A DNA stretch of 64,000 bases from NCBI RefSeq assembly GCF_020251205.1, contig NZ_JAIWYX010000010.1, positions 62,001-126,000 of the forward strand, written 5' to 3'. The translations under genes and the position numbers were made by a program. The DNA is from Arthrobacter sp. M4. GTDB taxonomy: Bacteria; Actinomycetota; Actinomycetes; Actinomycetales; Micrococcaceae. Within the stretch, counting starts at the first letter, position 1. Each line of letters begins with the position of its first letter. The notes under the pieces are model-generated. The model ran no database searches. It had not been told where the DNA came from and worked only from the letters and a program-made list of their open reading frames with translations. This document shows positions 48,184-56,864 of this stretch, piece by piece.

Positions 48184-49226
48184 TGACAAGGCTGGCGGAG
48201 CTGGCCGCCCTTTACCGCCGCCGTGAACACTTGCCTGTGCGGACGCGTTTACTTTGGACGTTCGGTGCCGTAGCCGCCCTCCATCTGGCCGCCGGTGCGA
48301 TGCTCCTGATTGGGACCATGGGGTCTGGTACGCCGACGGTCTTGGGCCTCGTGATGACCGCCTATTTGGCTGGCGTCAAGCACAGCTACGACTGGGATCA
48401 CATCACAGCCATCGACAACTCGACGCGGAAGTTCGTGGCGCAACGCAAGGATCCCGTCAGCGTGGGCTTTGCTTTCAGCCTCGGCCACAGTTCGGTGGTG
48501 ATTCTGGCCGGGGTTCTGGTGGTTGCGGGTGCAGCACTCGTTGGACAGTTCATGGAGGACGGGACCACCGGCAACCTTGTGTTGGGTCTGGTTGGCAGCG
48601 GTGTTTCTGGCCTCTTCCTGTTGCTGATGGGCCTCTTCAACGGCCACGCCTTCCTCCAGACAGTCAAGGTGTACAGGGAAGCGAAGCGTCATGGCCAGAT
48701 CTCCCTCGAGGACCTTGAAGCGAGGGGGTTTGTCGCCCGCCTGTTGGCCCGGCCGCTATCCCGGGTCCAGAGCCCGCGCAATATTTACGTGATCGGCTTC
48801 TTGTTCGGCCTGGGCTTCGATACAGCAACCACCATTGGCCTGTTGGTGATGACGACGGCGGCCTCACTCGCCGGTGTCTCGCCGCTAGCCTTGCTCGGGC
48901 TGCCGCTGGCTTTCACGGCCGCAATGACCCTGTGCGACTGCCTCAACGGTGTTGCCATGCTGAACATGTACAGGTCCGCGCTCAACGATCCCCGACGCAA
49001 GCTCGGTTTCAACGCCGCCGTCACTGGACTATCGGCTGTGTCGGCGCTGATCATATCGGTAATCACCCTGGGCGGATTCCTCAACGCAGCCTTCGGCCTG
49101 AATGACCCCGTGACCTCCTGGTTGGACGAAGTGCATCTAGGCGACGCCGGGTTGTTGCTGGTGGCCATGATGTTGGCAGCGTGGGGCGTGGCCGCATTGC
49201 GCGGAAGGTTGGGCCGGCAGGACTGA
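48183..49226 (+). CDS. NiCoT family nickel/cobalt transporter
   Basis: A 347-residue integral membrane permease with about eight helices. The nickel signature HSYDWDHITAIDN (HX4DH) lies in helix II; further motifs are FSLGHSSVVI and GFLFGLGFDTATTIGLL. The large cytoplasmic loop (REAKRHGQISLEDLEARGF) is typical. The ATG at 48183 overlaps the ureD stop (TGATG), so it is co-expressed with urease. It supplies Ni2+ for UreC; preference for nickel over cobalt is inferred from context. Confidence 0.92.
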   Translation: MTRLAELAALYRRREHLPVRTRLLWTFGAVAALHLAAGAMLLIGTMGSGTPTVLGLVMTAYLAGVKHSYDWDHITAIDNSTRKFVAQRKDPVSVGFAFSLGHSSVVILAGVLVVAGAALVGQFMEDGTTGNLVLGLVGSGVSGLFLLLMGLFNGHAFLQTVKVYREAKRHGQISLEDLEARGFVARLLARPLSRVQSPRNIYVIGFLFGLGFDTATTIGLLVMTTAASLAGVSPLALLGLPLAFTAAMTLCDCLNGVAMLNMYRSALNDPRRKLGFNAAVTGLSAVSALIISVITLGGFLNAAFGLNDPVTSWLDEVHLGDAGLLLVAMMLAAWGVAALRGRLGRQD

Positions 49227-49342
49227 AACCCAGAGCGTGGATGGAGGCGCCTACTCCGCCCATGCCTGACCTGCCATCGAATGCGGGATACCAGCTGCAA
49301 GGGGAAGTTCGCAGTGGATGTGATGGGACTTTATTGCGTTGC

Positions 49343-49534
49343 TTACGGGCGGATCGATGGTGACGAATACGGGCGGTTCGGGAGCTGGCCGGGAGTCCAT
49401 GCGTACTCTGATTCTTCTGGCGGCAAATGGCCCCGGCCGTCGTGAATGACGACGAGCACAGTACCTAACATCGCCACAAGGGCAAGTGCAGCCAGCAGGA
49501 CAAGCAGTACCAGAACGGCCAAGGACATCTTCAC
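49343..49534 (-). CDS. Small single-pass membrane protein
   Basis: A 63-residue frame. An N-terminal helix (SLAVLVLLVLLAALALVAML, residues 4-23) runs into a second hydrophobic stretch and then a soluble acidic/proline-rich tail (DGRGHLPPEESEYAWTPGQL). A GTG at 49534 or the ATG two codons later could start it; AGAGGTG lies upstream. Not recognised by function. It is convergent with the nickel transporter. Confidence 0.55.
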   Translation of the reverse strand: MKMSLAVLVLLVLLAALALVAMLGTVLVVIHDGRGHLPPEESEYAWTPGQLPNRPYSSPSIRP

Positions 49535-49751
49535 GCACCTCTTAAGACCAATCTACTGCTGCTTGGAAGGCGCGGTCCGGTTGTTCGCGGCAGGAAATTC
49601 ATGGCTGCTGCTTACAGCCGGCACCAAAACTGAGAAGGGGAAATTCAGGGTGTCCCCGCGCCATTGACTCTTGGGCTTACCGGTGCCGGCGTGCGAGGCC
49701 ACAGGCCTGTATCTGCATGCGGACCCGATCATGGAGTCCAGCTGCCGTGGC

Positions 49752-50765
49752 TCATTTCTTCGCATGCAGCCACCCCCGCAGGCGCTCCAGCGGCCAGGTG
49801 GTGATGATTCGCTCTGCCGGTACGCCCTGGGCCTCGGCTCGTTCGGCTCCGTACTGAAGGAAGTCCAGTTGGCCTGGTGCATGCGCGTCGCTGTCAATGC
49901 TGAAGAGGCAACCCGCGTCGAGGGCCATTTTCATGAGGTTGTCGGGTGGGTCCTGGCGTTCCGGACGCGAGTTGATCTCTACGGCGACATTGTTCTCCGC
50001 GCAAGCCGCAAATACCTTCGCAGCGTCGAATTCAGATTGAGGGCGAGTTCCTCGTGAACCCTGCACCAACCTGCCCGTGCAATGGCCCAGGACGTTGGTG
50101 TACGGATTGCGGATAGCCTTCAACATGCGTCGCGTCATTGTGTTTTTGTCGGCGCGGAGCTTCGAGTGAACGCTGGCCACCACAACGTCCAGACCTTCCA
50201 GCATTTCCGGGATCTGGTCAAGGGCGCCGTCTTCCAGGATGTCCACTTCGATGCCGCTCAGAAGGGTGAAATCGCCGTGCTCGGAGTTGATGCTGTCCAC
50301 CACTCCGAGCTGTTCGATCAACCGCTCGACGCTGAGTCCGTTGGCGATGGTGAGGTTGGGTGAATGGTCGGTCAGGGCCAAGTATTCACGGCCTAAGGTG
50401 CGCGCAGCTGCCACCATCGTGGCGATCGGCGAACCGCCATCCGACCAATTGCTGTGGCTGTGCAGGTCTCCTCGAAGGGCTGCGGTAAGGCCGCTCGAAG
50501 TGAGTGACCCCGCCCCTCGTTGGCGAAGGTCCTCCAAATACTCGGGGGTGCGGCCTTCAACGGCCTGGCTGATCACCTCCGCGCTGCGGCTGCCGATGCC
50601 CTTGAGGCTTGTGAGGCGCCCGCTCTCCACGAGTTGCGCGAGGTCGTCAGGGGTCAGCTGCCTGATAACGTCGGCGGCCTTTCGAAATGCCTGAACTTTG
50701 AAACTCGCCGCCTGGCCTCGTTCAAGCCAGAAGGCGATTTCGTCGAGGGCCTCGATCGCGTCCAT
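49752..50765 (-). CDS. PHP domain protein with an N-terminal helix-hairpin-helix region (PolX-like without polymerase)
   Basis: A 337-residue protein. Residues 1-95 hold helix-hairpin-helix motifs as in family X polymerases (FWLERGQAASFKVQAFRKAA, LTSLKGIGSRSAEVISQAV). Residues about 100-337 form a PHP metallohydrolase: DLHSHSNWSDG, LALTDHS, VASVHSKL, GHCTGR, EINSRP, SIDSDAHAP supply the metal-binding His/Asp set. The palm/nucleotidyltransferase part of bacterial PolX is missing. Phosphoesterase or nuclease activity is probable but the substrate is unknown. I chose the ATG at 50763-50765; TTG/GTG codons 15-18 nt upstream are possible. Confidence 0.85.
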   Translation of the reverse strand: MDAIEALDEIAFWLERGQAASFKVQAFRKAADVIRQLTPDDLAQLVESGRLTSLKGIGSRSAEVISQAVEGRTPEYLEDLRQRGAGSLTSSGLTAALRGDLHSHSNWSDGGSPIATMVAAARTLGREYLALTDHSPNLTIANGLSVERLIEQLGVVDSINSEHGDFTLLSGIEVDILEDGALDQIPEMLEGLDVVVASVHSKLRADKNTMTRRMLKAIRNPYTNVLGHCTGRLVQGSRGTRPQSEFDAAKVFAACAENNVAVEINSRPERQDPPDNLMKMALDAGCLFSIDSDAHAPGQLDFLQYGAERAEAQGVPAERIITTWPLERLRGWLHAKK

Positions 50766-50847
50766 TGCTCCATGATCCACCAAACAAGGGAGTCATCAAT
50801 GCCAAGAGCCCTCTCGCGGCGGGCTGGGGCCGGGCAAGGCAAAGTGG

Positions 50848-51141
50848 CGGGCACCGGTCATTGTGCCGGCAGGCTCAGGAGGCAGAGGGGCGGGCACCGG
50901 TCCTTGTGCCGGCAGGTTCAGGAGGCCGAGGGACGGGCACCGGTCCTGGGGCCAGGCGAGGCAGAGGGACGGGCACCGGTCCTTGTGCCGGCAAGCTCAC
51001 GAGGCCGAGGGACGGGCACCGGTCCTTGTGCCGGCAAGCTCACGAGGCCGAGGGACGGGCACCGGTCCTTGTGCCGGCAAGCTCACGAGGCCGAGGGACG
51101 GGCACCGGTCCTTGTGCCGGCGAACTCACCAGGCAGAGGGC
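50848..51141. repeat. 43-bp minisatellite, seven units
   Basis: Units start at 50848, 50891, 50934, 50970, 51013, 51056 and 51099. All are 43 bp except the third (36 bp, internal deletion). Units 4-6 are identical. Each contains GGCAC...GTGCC, a potential small hairpin. It lies just upstream of the PHP gene on its 5' side. The period is not a multiple of three, so frames through it are artefacts. Confidence 0.9.
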
Positions 51142-51268
51142 CTGGATGGCCTAGTACTGGCAAGTTGGTTGCAGGGCGGACGGGTGCGGTTGGCAGATGG
51201 CAGCGGGCGCTGACCAGATTCAGCCCAGCGCGGGCGCTGTCCTTCCCGCAGCCCGGGAGGTGCGGAAG

Positions 51269-51529
51269 TTAGGCCAGGCAGTCCGCGCAAGACCCGGCGA
51301 CAAAATCGGCGTCTGCCAGCAGACGACCACAATCGCGGCACTCACCGTTGTGAGCTGCCAGGTCCGCGCAATCAGTGCACCGGTATTCGTCGCCACTGAG
51401 AAGGAGCTCGGCATCGCCAAGAGTCTTTGCGCAGTCGCGGCATGCCTCAAGCTGCCAGCCAGTTTCGGGATCCGATGCGGGACCCAAGGGCGCAACAAAA
51501 TCCGTTTCCAAAAGGGCTATCGCGTTCAT
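51269..51529 (-). CDS. Small cysteine-rich zinc-ribbon-like protein
   Basis: An 86-residue protein with four CxxC pairs in the C-terminal 60 residues (CRDC, CTDC, CRDC, CADC) and acidic spacers. This suggests two treble-clef/zinc-ribbon sites. The N-terminus is MNAIALLETDFVAPLG. The ATG at 51527-51529 has no clear Shine-Dalgarno; the open frame extends upstream to 51646 without a better start. Function unknown; such proteins may bind zinc or nucleic acid or serve as redox-sensitive partners. Confidence 0.6.
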   Translation of the reverse strand: MNAIALLETDFVAPLGPASDPETGWQLEACRDCAKTLGDAELLLSGDEYRCTDCADLAAHNGECRDCGRLLADADFVAGSCADCLA

Positions 51530-51998
51530 GTCTAGGACTGTAACGGGAGGCTCCGACAGTTTTGTGCTCCAACTCCGGCATGTCCGGAACTGGCAGTGGA
51601 CGCGCACTTTCCGTGCTTCGAGCAAGGCGGGATGAGGGCCCTTCACAAAGGTCTCTTGACGCCACTTAACACTACTGAGATGGTGGCGCGCAGGGCGCCT
51701 GGTTCTCCGGGCTGTTTAGCGCCAATACTCGCACCTCGGGTGCGTCCATCGGCTACCAGTTCTCCGCCGTGCGCTCGGGGTTAATTCCGCTGATCCTAGC
51801 GGCAACAGCAGCAGCCTGGGGGTGGCCGGGCGTAGCCCCTCGTCTACCAGGTCTTGGTGTGCTGGGACTTACCGCTGCGTTCCTCACAAGGGAACCTAGG
51901 GTCCCAAGGAAGTCGCCGCGGTGGACGAGCTAGTGGCAGCGGACCTCTAGTCGTAGCGGGCCGCTAGTCGCAGACGCAGTTCAATTTTGCGGAAGGAC
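51530..51998. other. Structured non-coding interval
   Basis: About 470 nt without a supportable gene. Local hairpins include CGCACC-TCG-GGTGCG near 51729-51743 and CGCCAC...GTGGCG near 51661-51690. The interval ends in the strong plus-strand terminator at 51999-52048. It may be a decayed gene or an uncharacterised small RNA; no known RNA family was recognised. Confidence 0.3.
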
Positions 51999-52048
51999 GG
52001 CCTCGGCCTTCCGGGCAGTGCACACAGCCCGGAAGTCCGAGGCCTTTT
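51999..52048 (+). terminator. Rho-independent terminator
   Basis: 18-bp arms at 51999-52016 and 52027-52044 with a single mismatch, a 10-nt loop and TTTT (52045-52048). No plus-strand gene lies directly upstream, so it ends an unannotated transcript or insulates the SulP-carbonic anhydrase promoter. Confidence 0.75.
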
Positions 52049-52090
52049 GTGTGGGTATTGGTGCCCAAGGCAGCCAGGGGGTGCTGCCTG

Positions 52091-52139
52091 CATCCATATT
52101 AAGCTAAATTTGACTATTTTTGTCATATAAATCACAAAG
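52091..52139 (+). promoter_or_regulatory. AT-rich promoter region of the SulP-carbonic anhydrase gene
   Basis: An AT-rich stretch, rare in this DNA, 65-115 nt before the start codon. It contains TGAC-N7-GTCA (52111-52125), an operator-like dyad, and TATAAA (52126-52131) as a possible -10. The exact -35 is not clear. Confidence 0.4.
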
Positions 52140-52204
52140 TGTTGTCAAGCGTCGTGACACCGCCTCTACCGTGGAAGGGACCCTGCCCGCCAGCGAAGGA
52201 AAAC

Positions 52205-54796
52205 ATGCCGCAGCCGACAGATCCCACCAACATCTCCGACCACTCACATAGTCCGCCGGAAACCACGCCACCGAGAACCACGCCGTCGGGAACCACGCCG
52301 TTGGAAACCACGCCGTCGGGAACCGCGCCGTCGGGAACCGCGCCGCCTGGAACCACGCCGTTGGAAACCACGCCGTCGGGAACCACGCCGTTGGAAACCA
52401 CGCCGTCGGGAACCGCGCCGTCGGGAACCGCGCCGTCGGGAACCGCGCCGTTGGAAACCACGCCGCCTGGAACCGCGCCATCAGGCAAAACGCAGGGAAC
52501 ACCACGCAAGCGCCCAGCGCTGGGCCGAGTCCCCTTCCTCCGCACTTTGAGCGCGGACCTCCCCGCTTCCTTGGTTGTATTCCTCGTTGCGCTGCCACTA
52601 TCCCTCGGCATCGCCGCAGCCTCCGGCGCTCCGGTCATGGCTGGCCTGATCGCAGCAGCTGTCGGCGGAATCGTTGCGGGTTGCCTAGGTGGCGCCCCGC
52701 TCCAGGTGAGTGGCCCCGCCGCCGGCTTGACCGTCGTCGTTGCCGGTCTTGTTGAGGAGTTCGGCTGGCCGGTGACGTGCGCGATCACGGCCGCTGCCGG
52801 CGTCGTGCAGTTGCTGTTGGGAATCAGCAAGGTGGGACGGGCAGCGTTGGCCGTTTCTCCCGTTGTGGTCAAGGCGATGCTCGCCGGGATCGGCGTAACG
52901 ATCGTCCTACAGCAGACCCAAGTGCTGTTGGGTTCCAAGCCGGCCGAATCCGTGCTGGCAAACGTGGCAGCGCTGCCCGCCGCCATCACCAACGTCGAAC
53001 TTCACTCAGCCTTGCTTGGCCTCACCGTGGTGGGTATCTTGCTCGGCTGGAAGTACGTGCCGCGCGCCGTCCGCCGGATTCCCGGTCCGCTGGCCGCCGT
53101 CGTTGCCGGCACCGCACTCTCTGTGGCGATGGCGCCCGGGGTTGAGCGCATCACCTTTAACGGTTCCATTTTCGACGCCGTCGCGTTGCCGAACCTGCCC
53201 GACGGCAACTGGCGCGGCGCCGCGCTTGCCGTCGTCTCGGTAGCCATGATCGCGAGTATCGAATCCCTTCTTTCCGCGGTGGCCGTCGACAAGATGCAGA
53301 ACGGACCGCGCACAAACCTCAATCGCGAACTGGTCGGCCAGGGGTCGGCGAATATGGTTTCGGGCATGCTCGGCGGGCTGCCTGTCACCGGAGTGATCGT
53401 CCGCAGCGCCACCAACGTTGAAGCCGGCGCTGCCAGCCGCACATCGGCGGTTCTGCACGGCGTATGGGTTCTGGTTTTCTCGGCATTGTTCGCCGGGCTG
53501 ATCCAGCTGATTCCGCTGTCCGTCCTTGCTGGCCTTTTGGTGGTGATCGGTGCCCGACTCATCAGAGTCGCCGACATCAAGACCAGCCGCCGCACCGGTG
53601 ACCTCCTGGTTTACGTCGTGACACTGGGCTGCGTGGTGTTCCTCAACCTGTTGGAAGGCGTCATTATCGGCCTGGCACTTGCGTCGGCCTGTGTGCTTTG
53701 GCGTGTGTTGCGTGCGCCGATCCATATCCACCCGCCCGCTGTCCCTTCGGCTCCCTGGCGTGTGACGATCGCCGGTTCGTGCAGCTTCTTCGCACTGCCA
53801 AGGCTGAACCGCGTGCTGCATTCCGTGCCCGAAGGCCGGAACGTTGTGGTGGAACTGAACGCCGACTACCTGGACCATGCTTTCCACGAGGCGTTGCTCG
53901 CTTGGCAGAAGCAGCACACTTCAAGCGGCGGCACTGTCCTGCTGGAGGAGCACGGCACAACGGTCTTCAAGGACGCCGCCCACCGCTCGCCGCAGCGGCA
54001 GGAGTCGCGGGAGTTCCCGCTGCCGCCACGGACAACCTGGCAGTCTGCACAGACGGTCCCTTCAGCGGATGCCGCATCGGAAGAGTACGACGACGTCGAG
54101 CGGCTGCCGCTTCGATCGATCCTTTTGGGGATCGACAAATACCATCGACGCTATGCCGATAGGGTCCGCCCGCTGGTCCAAGGCCTCGCCGATGAGCAGA
54201 ATCCAGACACTCTGTTTGTTGCCTGCGTAGACTCCCGTGTCAATCCGAACCTGATCACCAGTAGCGGCCCGGGCGACCTTCTAACGCTGCGCAACGTTGG
54301 CAACGTGGTCAGCGCGGACGGGCAGGATGCCTCCATTGATTCGGCGCTGCAGTTCGCGGTCACGGCGTTGGCGATCGACTCGATTGTGATCTGCGGACAT
54401 TCCAGCTGCGGGGCAATGAAGGCCGTGATTTCCGACGCGGAAGGGGCTGGTAACAAGAACCTGGGGGCGGGGTTCGACGCTTGGCTGGACCATGCACGGC
54501 CGAGCTTCCGCGAACTTGTGGACGGCCATCCCGTTGCCCTTGCCGCTGAAGCCTCGGGATACAGCCGCGTGGATCAGCTGGGGATGGTGAACGTCGCCGT
54601 CCAGCTGCGCAAGTTGGAGGAGCACCCTGTGGTGGGACCGGCGCTTGCAGCAGGGCGGGTCCAGGCAACGGGCCTGTTCTTCGATATTTCGACGGCACGG
54701 GTGGTGCTGGTGACCCCTGAGGGGATCGAACACCTTGATCCAAGCGTGGTGCGAGGGCCGGGTGCGGCGGGCCGCACTAACGTGATGGGGGCGTAG
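52205..54796 (+). CDS. SulP family transporter fused to a beta-carbonic anhydrase, with an N-terminal pentapeptide repeat
   Basis: 863 residues. Residues 17-96 are sixteen five-residue repeats (PSGTT, PLETT, PSGTA). From about residue 110 come 10-12 membrane helices of a SulP anion transporter (SADLPASLVVFLVALPLSLG, GGAPLQVSGPAAGLTVVVAG) and a short STAS-like region. The C-terminal 210 residues are a beta-carbonic anhydrase with zinc-ligand motifs CVDSRVNP and GHSSCGAMKAV. Such fusions are known and thought to couple bicarbonate uptake with CO2 hydration; this link is inference for the present protein. The ATG at 52205 follows GAAGGA; the frame is open to 52139. Confidence 0.9.
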   Translation: MPQPTDPTNISDHSHSPPETTPPRTTPSGTTPLETTPSGTAPSGTAPPGTTPLETTPSGTTPLETTPSGTAPSGTAPSGTAPLETTPPGTAPSGKTQGTPRKRPALGRVPFLRTLSADLPASLVVFLVALPLSLGIAAASGAPVMAGLIAAAVGGIVAGCLGGAPLQVSGPAAGLTVVVAGLVEEFGWPVTCAITAAAGVVQLLLGISKVGRAALAVSPVVVKAMLAGIGVTIVLQQTQVLLGSKPAESVLANVAALPAAITNVELHSALLGLTVVGILLGWKYVPRAVRRIPGPLAAVVAGTALSVAMAPGVERITFNGSIFDAVALPNLPDGNWRGAALAVVSVAMIASIESLLSAVAVDKMQNGPRTNLNRELVGQGSANMVSGMLGGLPVTGVIVRSATNVEAGAASRTSAVLHGVWVLVFSALFAGLIQLIPLSVLAGLLVVIGARLIRVADIKTSRRTGDLLVYVVTLGCVVFLNLLEGVIIGLALASACVLWRVLRAPIHIHPPAVPSAPWRVTIAGSCSFFALPRLNRVLHSVPEGRNVVVELNADYLDHAFHEALLAWQKQHTSSGGTVLLEEHGTTVFKDAAHRSPQRQESREFPLPPRTTWQSAQTVPSADAASEEYDDVERLPLRSILLGIDKYHRRYADRVRPLVQGLADEQNPDTLFVACVDSRVNPNLITSSGPGDLLTLRNVGNVVSADGQDASIDSALQFAVTALAIDSIVICGHSSCGAMKAVISDAEGAGNKNLGAGFDAWLDHARPSFRELVDGHPVALAAEASGYSRVDQLGMVNVAVQLRKLEEHPVVGPALAAGRVQATGLFFDISTARVVLVTPEGIEHLDPSVVRGPGAAGRTNVMGA
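52253..52492. repeat. 15-bp coding minisatellite in the SulP-carbonic anhydrase gene
   Basis: Sixteen 15-bp units (for example GGAACCACGCCGTCG) encoding PxxTx pentapeptides. The family resembles that in malQ at 59481-59750. Confidence 0.9.
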
Positions 54797-54960
54797 ATAT
54801 GACGGCCTTATCGTAGTCGGCCTCAACACGGATGGCCTCAGCACGGATGGCATCTAACAAGGCGCATGGCCAACGGCGGGACAGGCAGGCGTAGCCTGGC
54901 GGACAGCCCCGGCGTGGGAGGGGGAACACTCGGCTCAGCCAGCGCAAACGGCGACGTCGA

Positions 54961-55219
54961 TGCCCGCGCTCCCCAGCGTGCTAGCCGGAGGTAAGCCTTG
55001 TCATGAGCCAGTCGAGGTTGGTTTCCACGCCTGCTCGCCACGCCTGCCATGTGTGGCGGCCTGGGACTGTCTTCAGTTGCACATTCATGCCGGCGCTCCA
55101 CAGGGTGCTAGCCGGAGGTAAGCCTTGTCATGAGCCAGTCGAGGTTGGTTTCCAAGCCTGCCCGCCACGCCTGCCATGTGTGGCTGCCGGGGACTGTCTT
55201 CAGTTGCACATTCATGCCG
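54961..55219. repeat. 127-bp tandem duplication covering the 3' end of the esterase gene
   Basis: Copy A (54961-55087) and copy B (from 55088) are direct repeats with a 127-bp period and few mismatches. Copy B contains the last 36 codons and stop of the esterase at 55108-56472. Copy A is an orphan fragment downstream of it. The 311-nt gap between the SulP gene and the esterase holds this fragment and no gene. Confidence 0.88.
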
Positions 55220-56472
55220 ACAGCCGCAGCGGCCTTCGCCACGGCGGCACCTTGCGGGCCATAGAAACTGTCGGATTCTCCGATCGTGACGATGCCTGCG
55301 GTGTCCGGGTAGGAGCGTGTCTTCAGAACGTCGAGGGCGTTCTGCCGCGCGAAGGCCGCACGGTCGCCGTCGAAGTAGAGACGGATGAGGGCATCCCTGC
55401 CCGCGTTGATGGTCGGTTCCACTTCGCCGGAGATGTCAATGAAGGTGGGGTACACCTCTGGACGATTCACGGCCAGTTGCAGGGCGCATGTTCCTCCGTA
55501 GGAGAAGCCGGCTATCGCCCATTGGTGCCGGTCGGCCAGCCCCGCCCCGAGATTGTGCTTGGCCCAGGCGGGCACATCTTCGGCGAGGTACGTGGCGGAC
55601 CGGCCCAGCTTCGTGTCCAGGCACAAAGGAGGATTGGGCGCGAAGTTCCCGCCGACGTCGGGCATCACCACAACGGGGGTGAGGCCTTTGTGACGGGCGG
55701 CGAAAGCGTCCATGAAACTGGCGAGGCGGCCGCCGTCCAGCCAGTCCAGGCTCCGTCCGGGCACACCGTGCAGCAGGACAAGGACGGGAAGGTTGGGCCG
55801 GTTGTTTGTCAGGTAGGCGGGAGGAAGGTATACAAAGGCCGCCGACGTTGGCAGACCTGAAACTGGGGAAGGTATCTCTGTGGTAACCACTTTCCCTTGT
55901 TTGGGCATTTCCTCAGGAGGGTTCCAGTCGGCTTCTTTGACAGCTTTCGTGGCCCGCGCGGATTCCTGGGCTCGACCTTCCGGGGTGGTGGGCTGTTGGG
56001 TTGGGGTGCTCTCGGGAGGGTTGATCGGCGTGATCGTTTCGATGGTGAGTCCTGGCCGTCCGAAAAGTGATCCCACTGTGGCGTATTCGCCGAAGTGCAA
56101 GTTCACTAGCTCGGCCGCCGCAACTACTGCGAGCAGGGTCGAGACGAGCCATAAAGCAGCCCTACCCACCCACGCCGGCGGCCGCTTGCGCACGGCTTGG
56201 ATTATTCGGACGGAGCCTAGGGTTACTGCCGCCAGCGCCAGCCAGACCCACAAGTAGACCTCGGTGTCCAAAGGCGCTCCCCAGGTATTCCACACCCGTT
56301 CCGTCAGGAACTTGAGCAGCACTGTTGCGCCGAATGTTGCCGCGAGTACCACCGGAATCGTGAGCCGCAGTTGCTGTCGTGTCCTGGGAACAACAAGCCA
56401 CATAAAGGCCGCCACTCCAAGAATCACGAGAATCACGGGAACGGGCCCGGACAGCAGCTCGATAGGATCCAC
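55108..56472 (-). CDS. Membrane-anchored esterase family protein
   Basis: A 454-residue protein. Three or four N-terminal helices (IELLSGPVPVILVILGVAAF, LTIPVVLAATFGATVLL, VYLWVWLALAAVTLG, AALWLVSTLLAVVAAAELV) are followed by an extracytoplasmic alpha/beta hydrolase of the esterase/antigen-85-like type. LPVLVLLHGVPG marks the oxyanion region, GFSYGGTCALQLA the nucleophile Ser, VPGSHTWQAW the His. The middle linker is proline/threonine rich. Mycolyl-transferase-type activity is not implied; the substrate is unknown. The ATG is at 56470-56472. Its 3' end is tandemly duplicated downstream. Confidence 0.87.
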   Translation of the reverse strand: MDPIELLSGPVPVILVILGVAAFMWLVVPRTRQQLRLTIPVVLAATFGATVLLKFLTERVWNTWGAPLDTEVYLWVWLALAAVTLGSVRIIQAVRKRPPAWVGRAALWLVSTLLAVVAAAELVNLHFGEYATVGSLFGRPGLTIETITPINPPESTPTQQPTTPEGRAQESARATKAVKEADWNPPEEMPKQGKVVTTEIPSPVSGLPTSAAFVYLPPAYLTNNRPNLPVLVLLHGVPGRSLDWLDGGRLASFMDAFAARHKGLTPVVVMPDVGGNFAPNPPLCLDTKLGRSATYLAEDVPAWAKHNLGAGLADRHQWAIAGFSYGGTCALQLAVNRPEVYPTFIDISGEVEPTINAGRDALIRLYFDGDRAAFARQNALDVLKTRSYPDTAGIVTIGESDSFYGPQGAAVAKAAAAVGMNVQLKTVPGSHTWQAWRAGLETNLDWLMTRLTSG

Positions 56473-56864
56473 ACACCAATGCTACGGGCGTGGCTTCGGC
56501 CCAGAATCAGGGGTGAGACCGGGGGCGGACATCAGTCCGGGGCGACGCTCCTTCCCACTTGCTATGTGGCAGCATCCCTTAGGGTCCGCGTGCTATTGCG
56601 ACTCAGCGAGGTTTCGAGGATGGGCATTGGAGTAAGTGGGCAGGATGGTCATTGCATTAAGGGCGCCGAAAAGCCAAGGCCCATGTCCTTGCGCAGACCA
56701 TGGGCCATCGGTTGGACTAGGAACCGAGCGTGCTTTCGGTCGGGTTTCGCTGAAAGATTCCGGGACAGACCAAGCCCGGAAGCACCGCTCGCCGTTGTTT
56801 GGATAAAGCCCATGCGACACCGGGGGAGCCGTGAAGCGGCCTCATAACAGATGGAGACACGACG
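56473..56864. other. Divergent intergenic region
   Basis: 392 nt between the esterase gene and the UvrA-like gene. Nothing supportable was seen beyond the expected divergent promoters, which I cannot place with confidence. Confidence 0.3.

Noticed and set aside
50848..51141. Possible CRISPR array
   Set aside because: Units are contiguous with no unique spacers, and no cas genes are nearby; it is a minisatellite.
50520..51272. Plus-strand frames encoding GTGTGPCAGKL-type repeats
   Set aside because: The unit is 43 bp, so each unit shifts frame; the same peptide appears in all three frames, which marks non-coding repeats.
51999..52048. Attenuator belonging to the SulP-carbonic anhydrase leader
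   Set aside because: The AT-rich promoter-like region lies downstream of it (52091-52139), so the hairpin is more likely upstream of the transcript start; kept as an independent terminator.
52132..52992. Minus-strand frame encoding an elastin-like GAVPD repeat
   Set aside because: It is the reverse reading of the 15-bp repeat in the SulP fusion gene; a repeat whose period is divisible by three is open in several frames.
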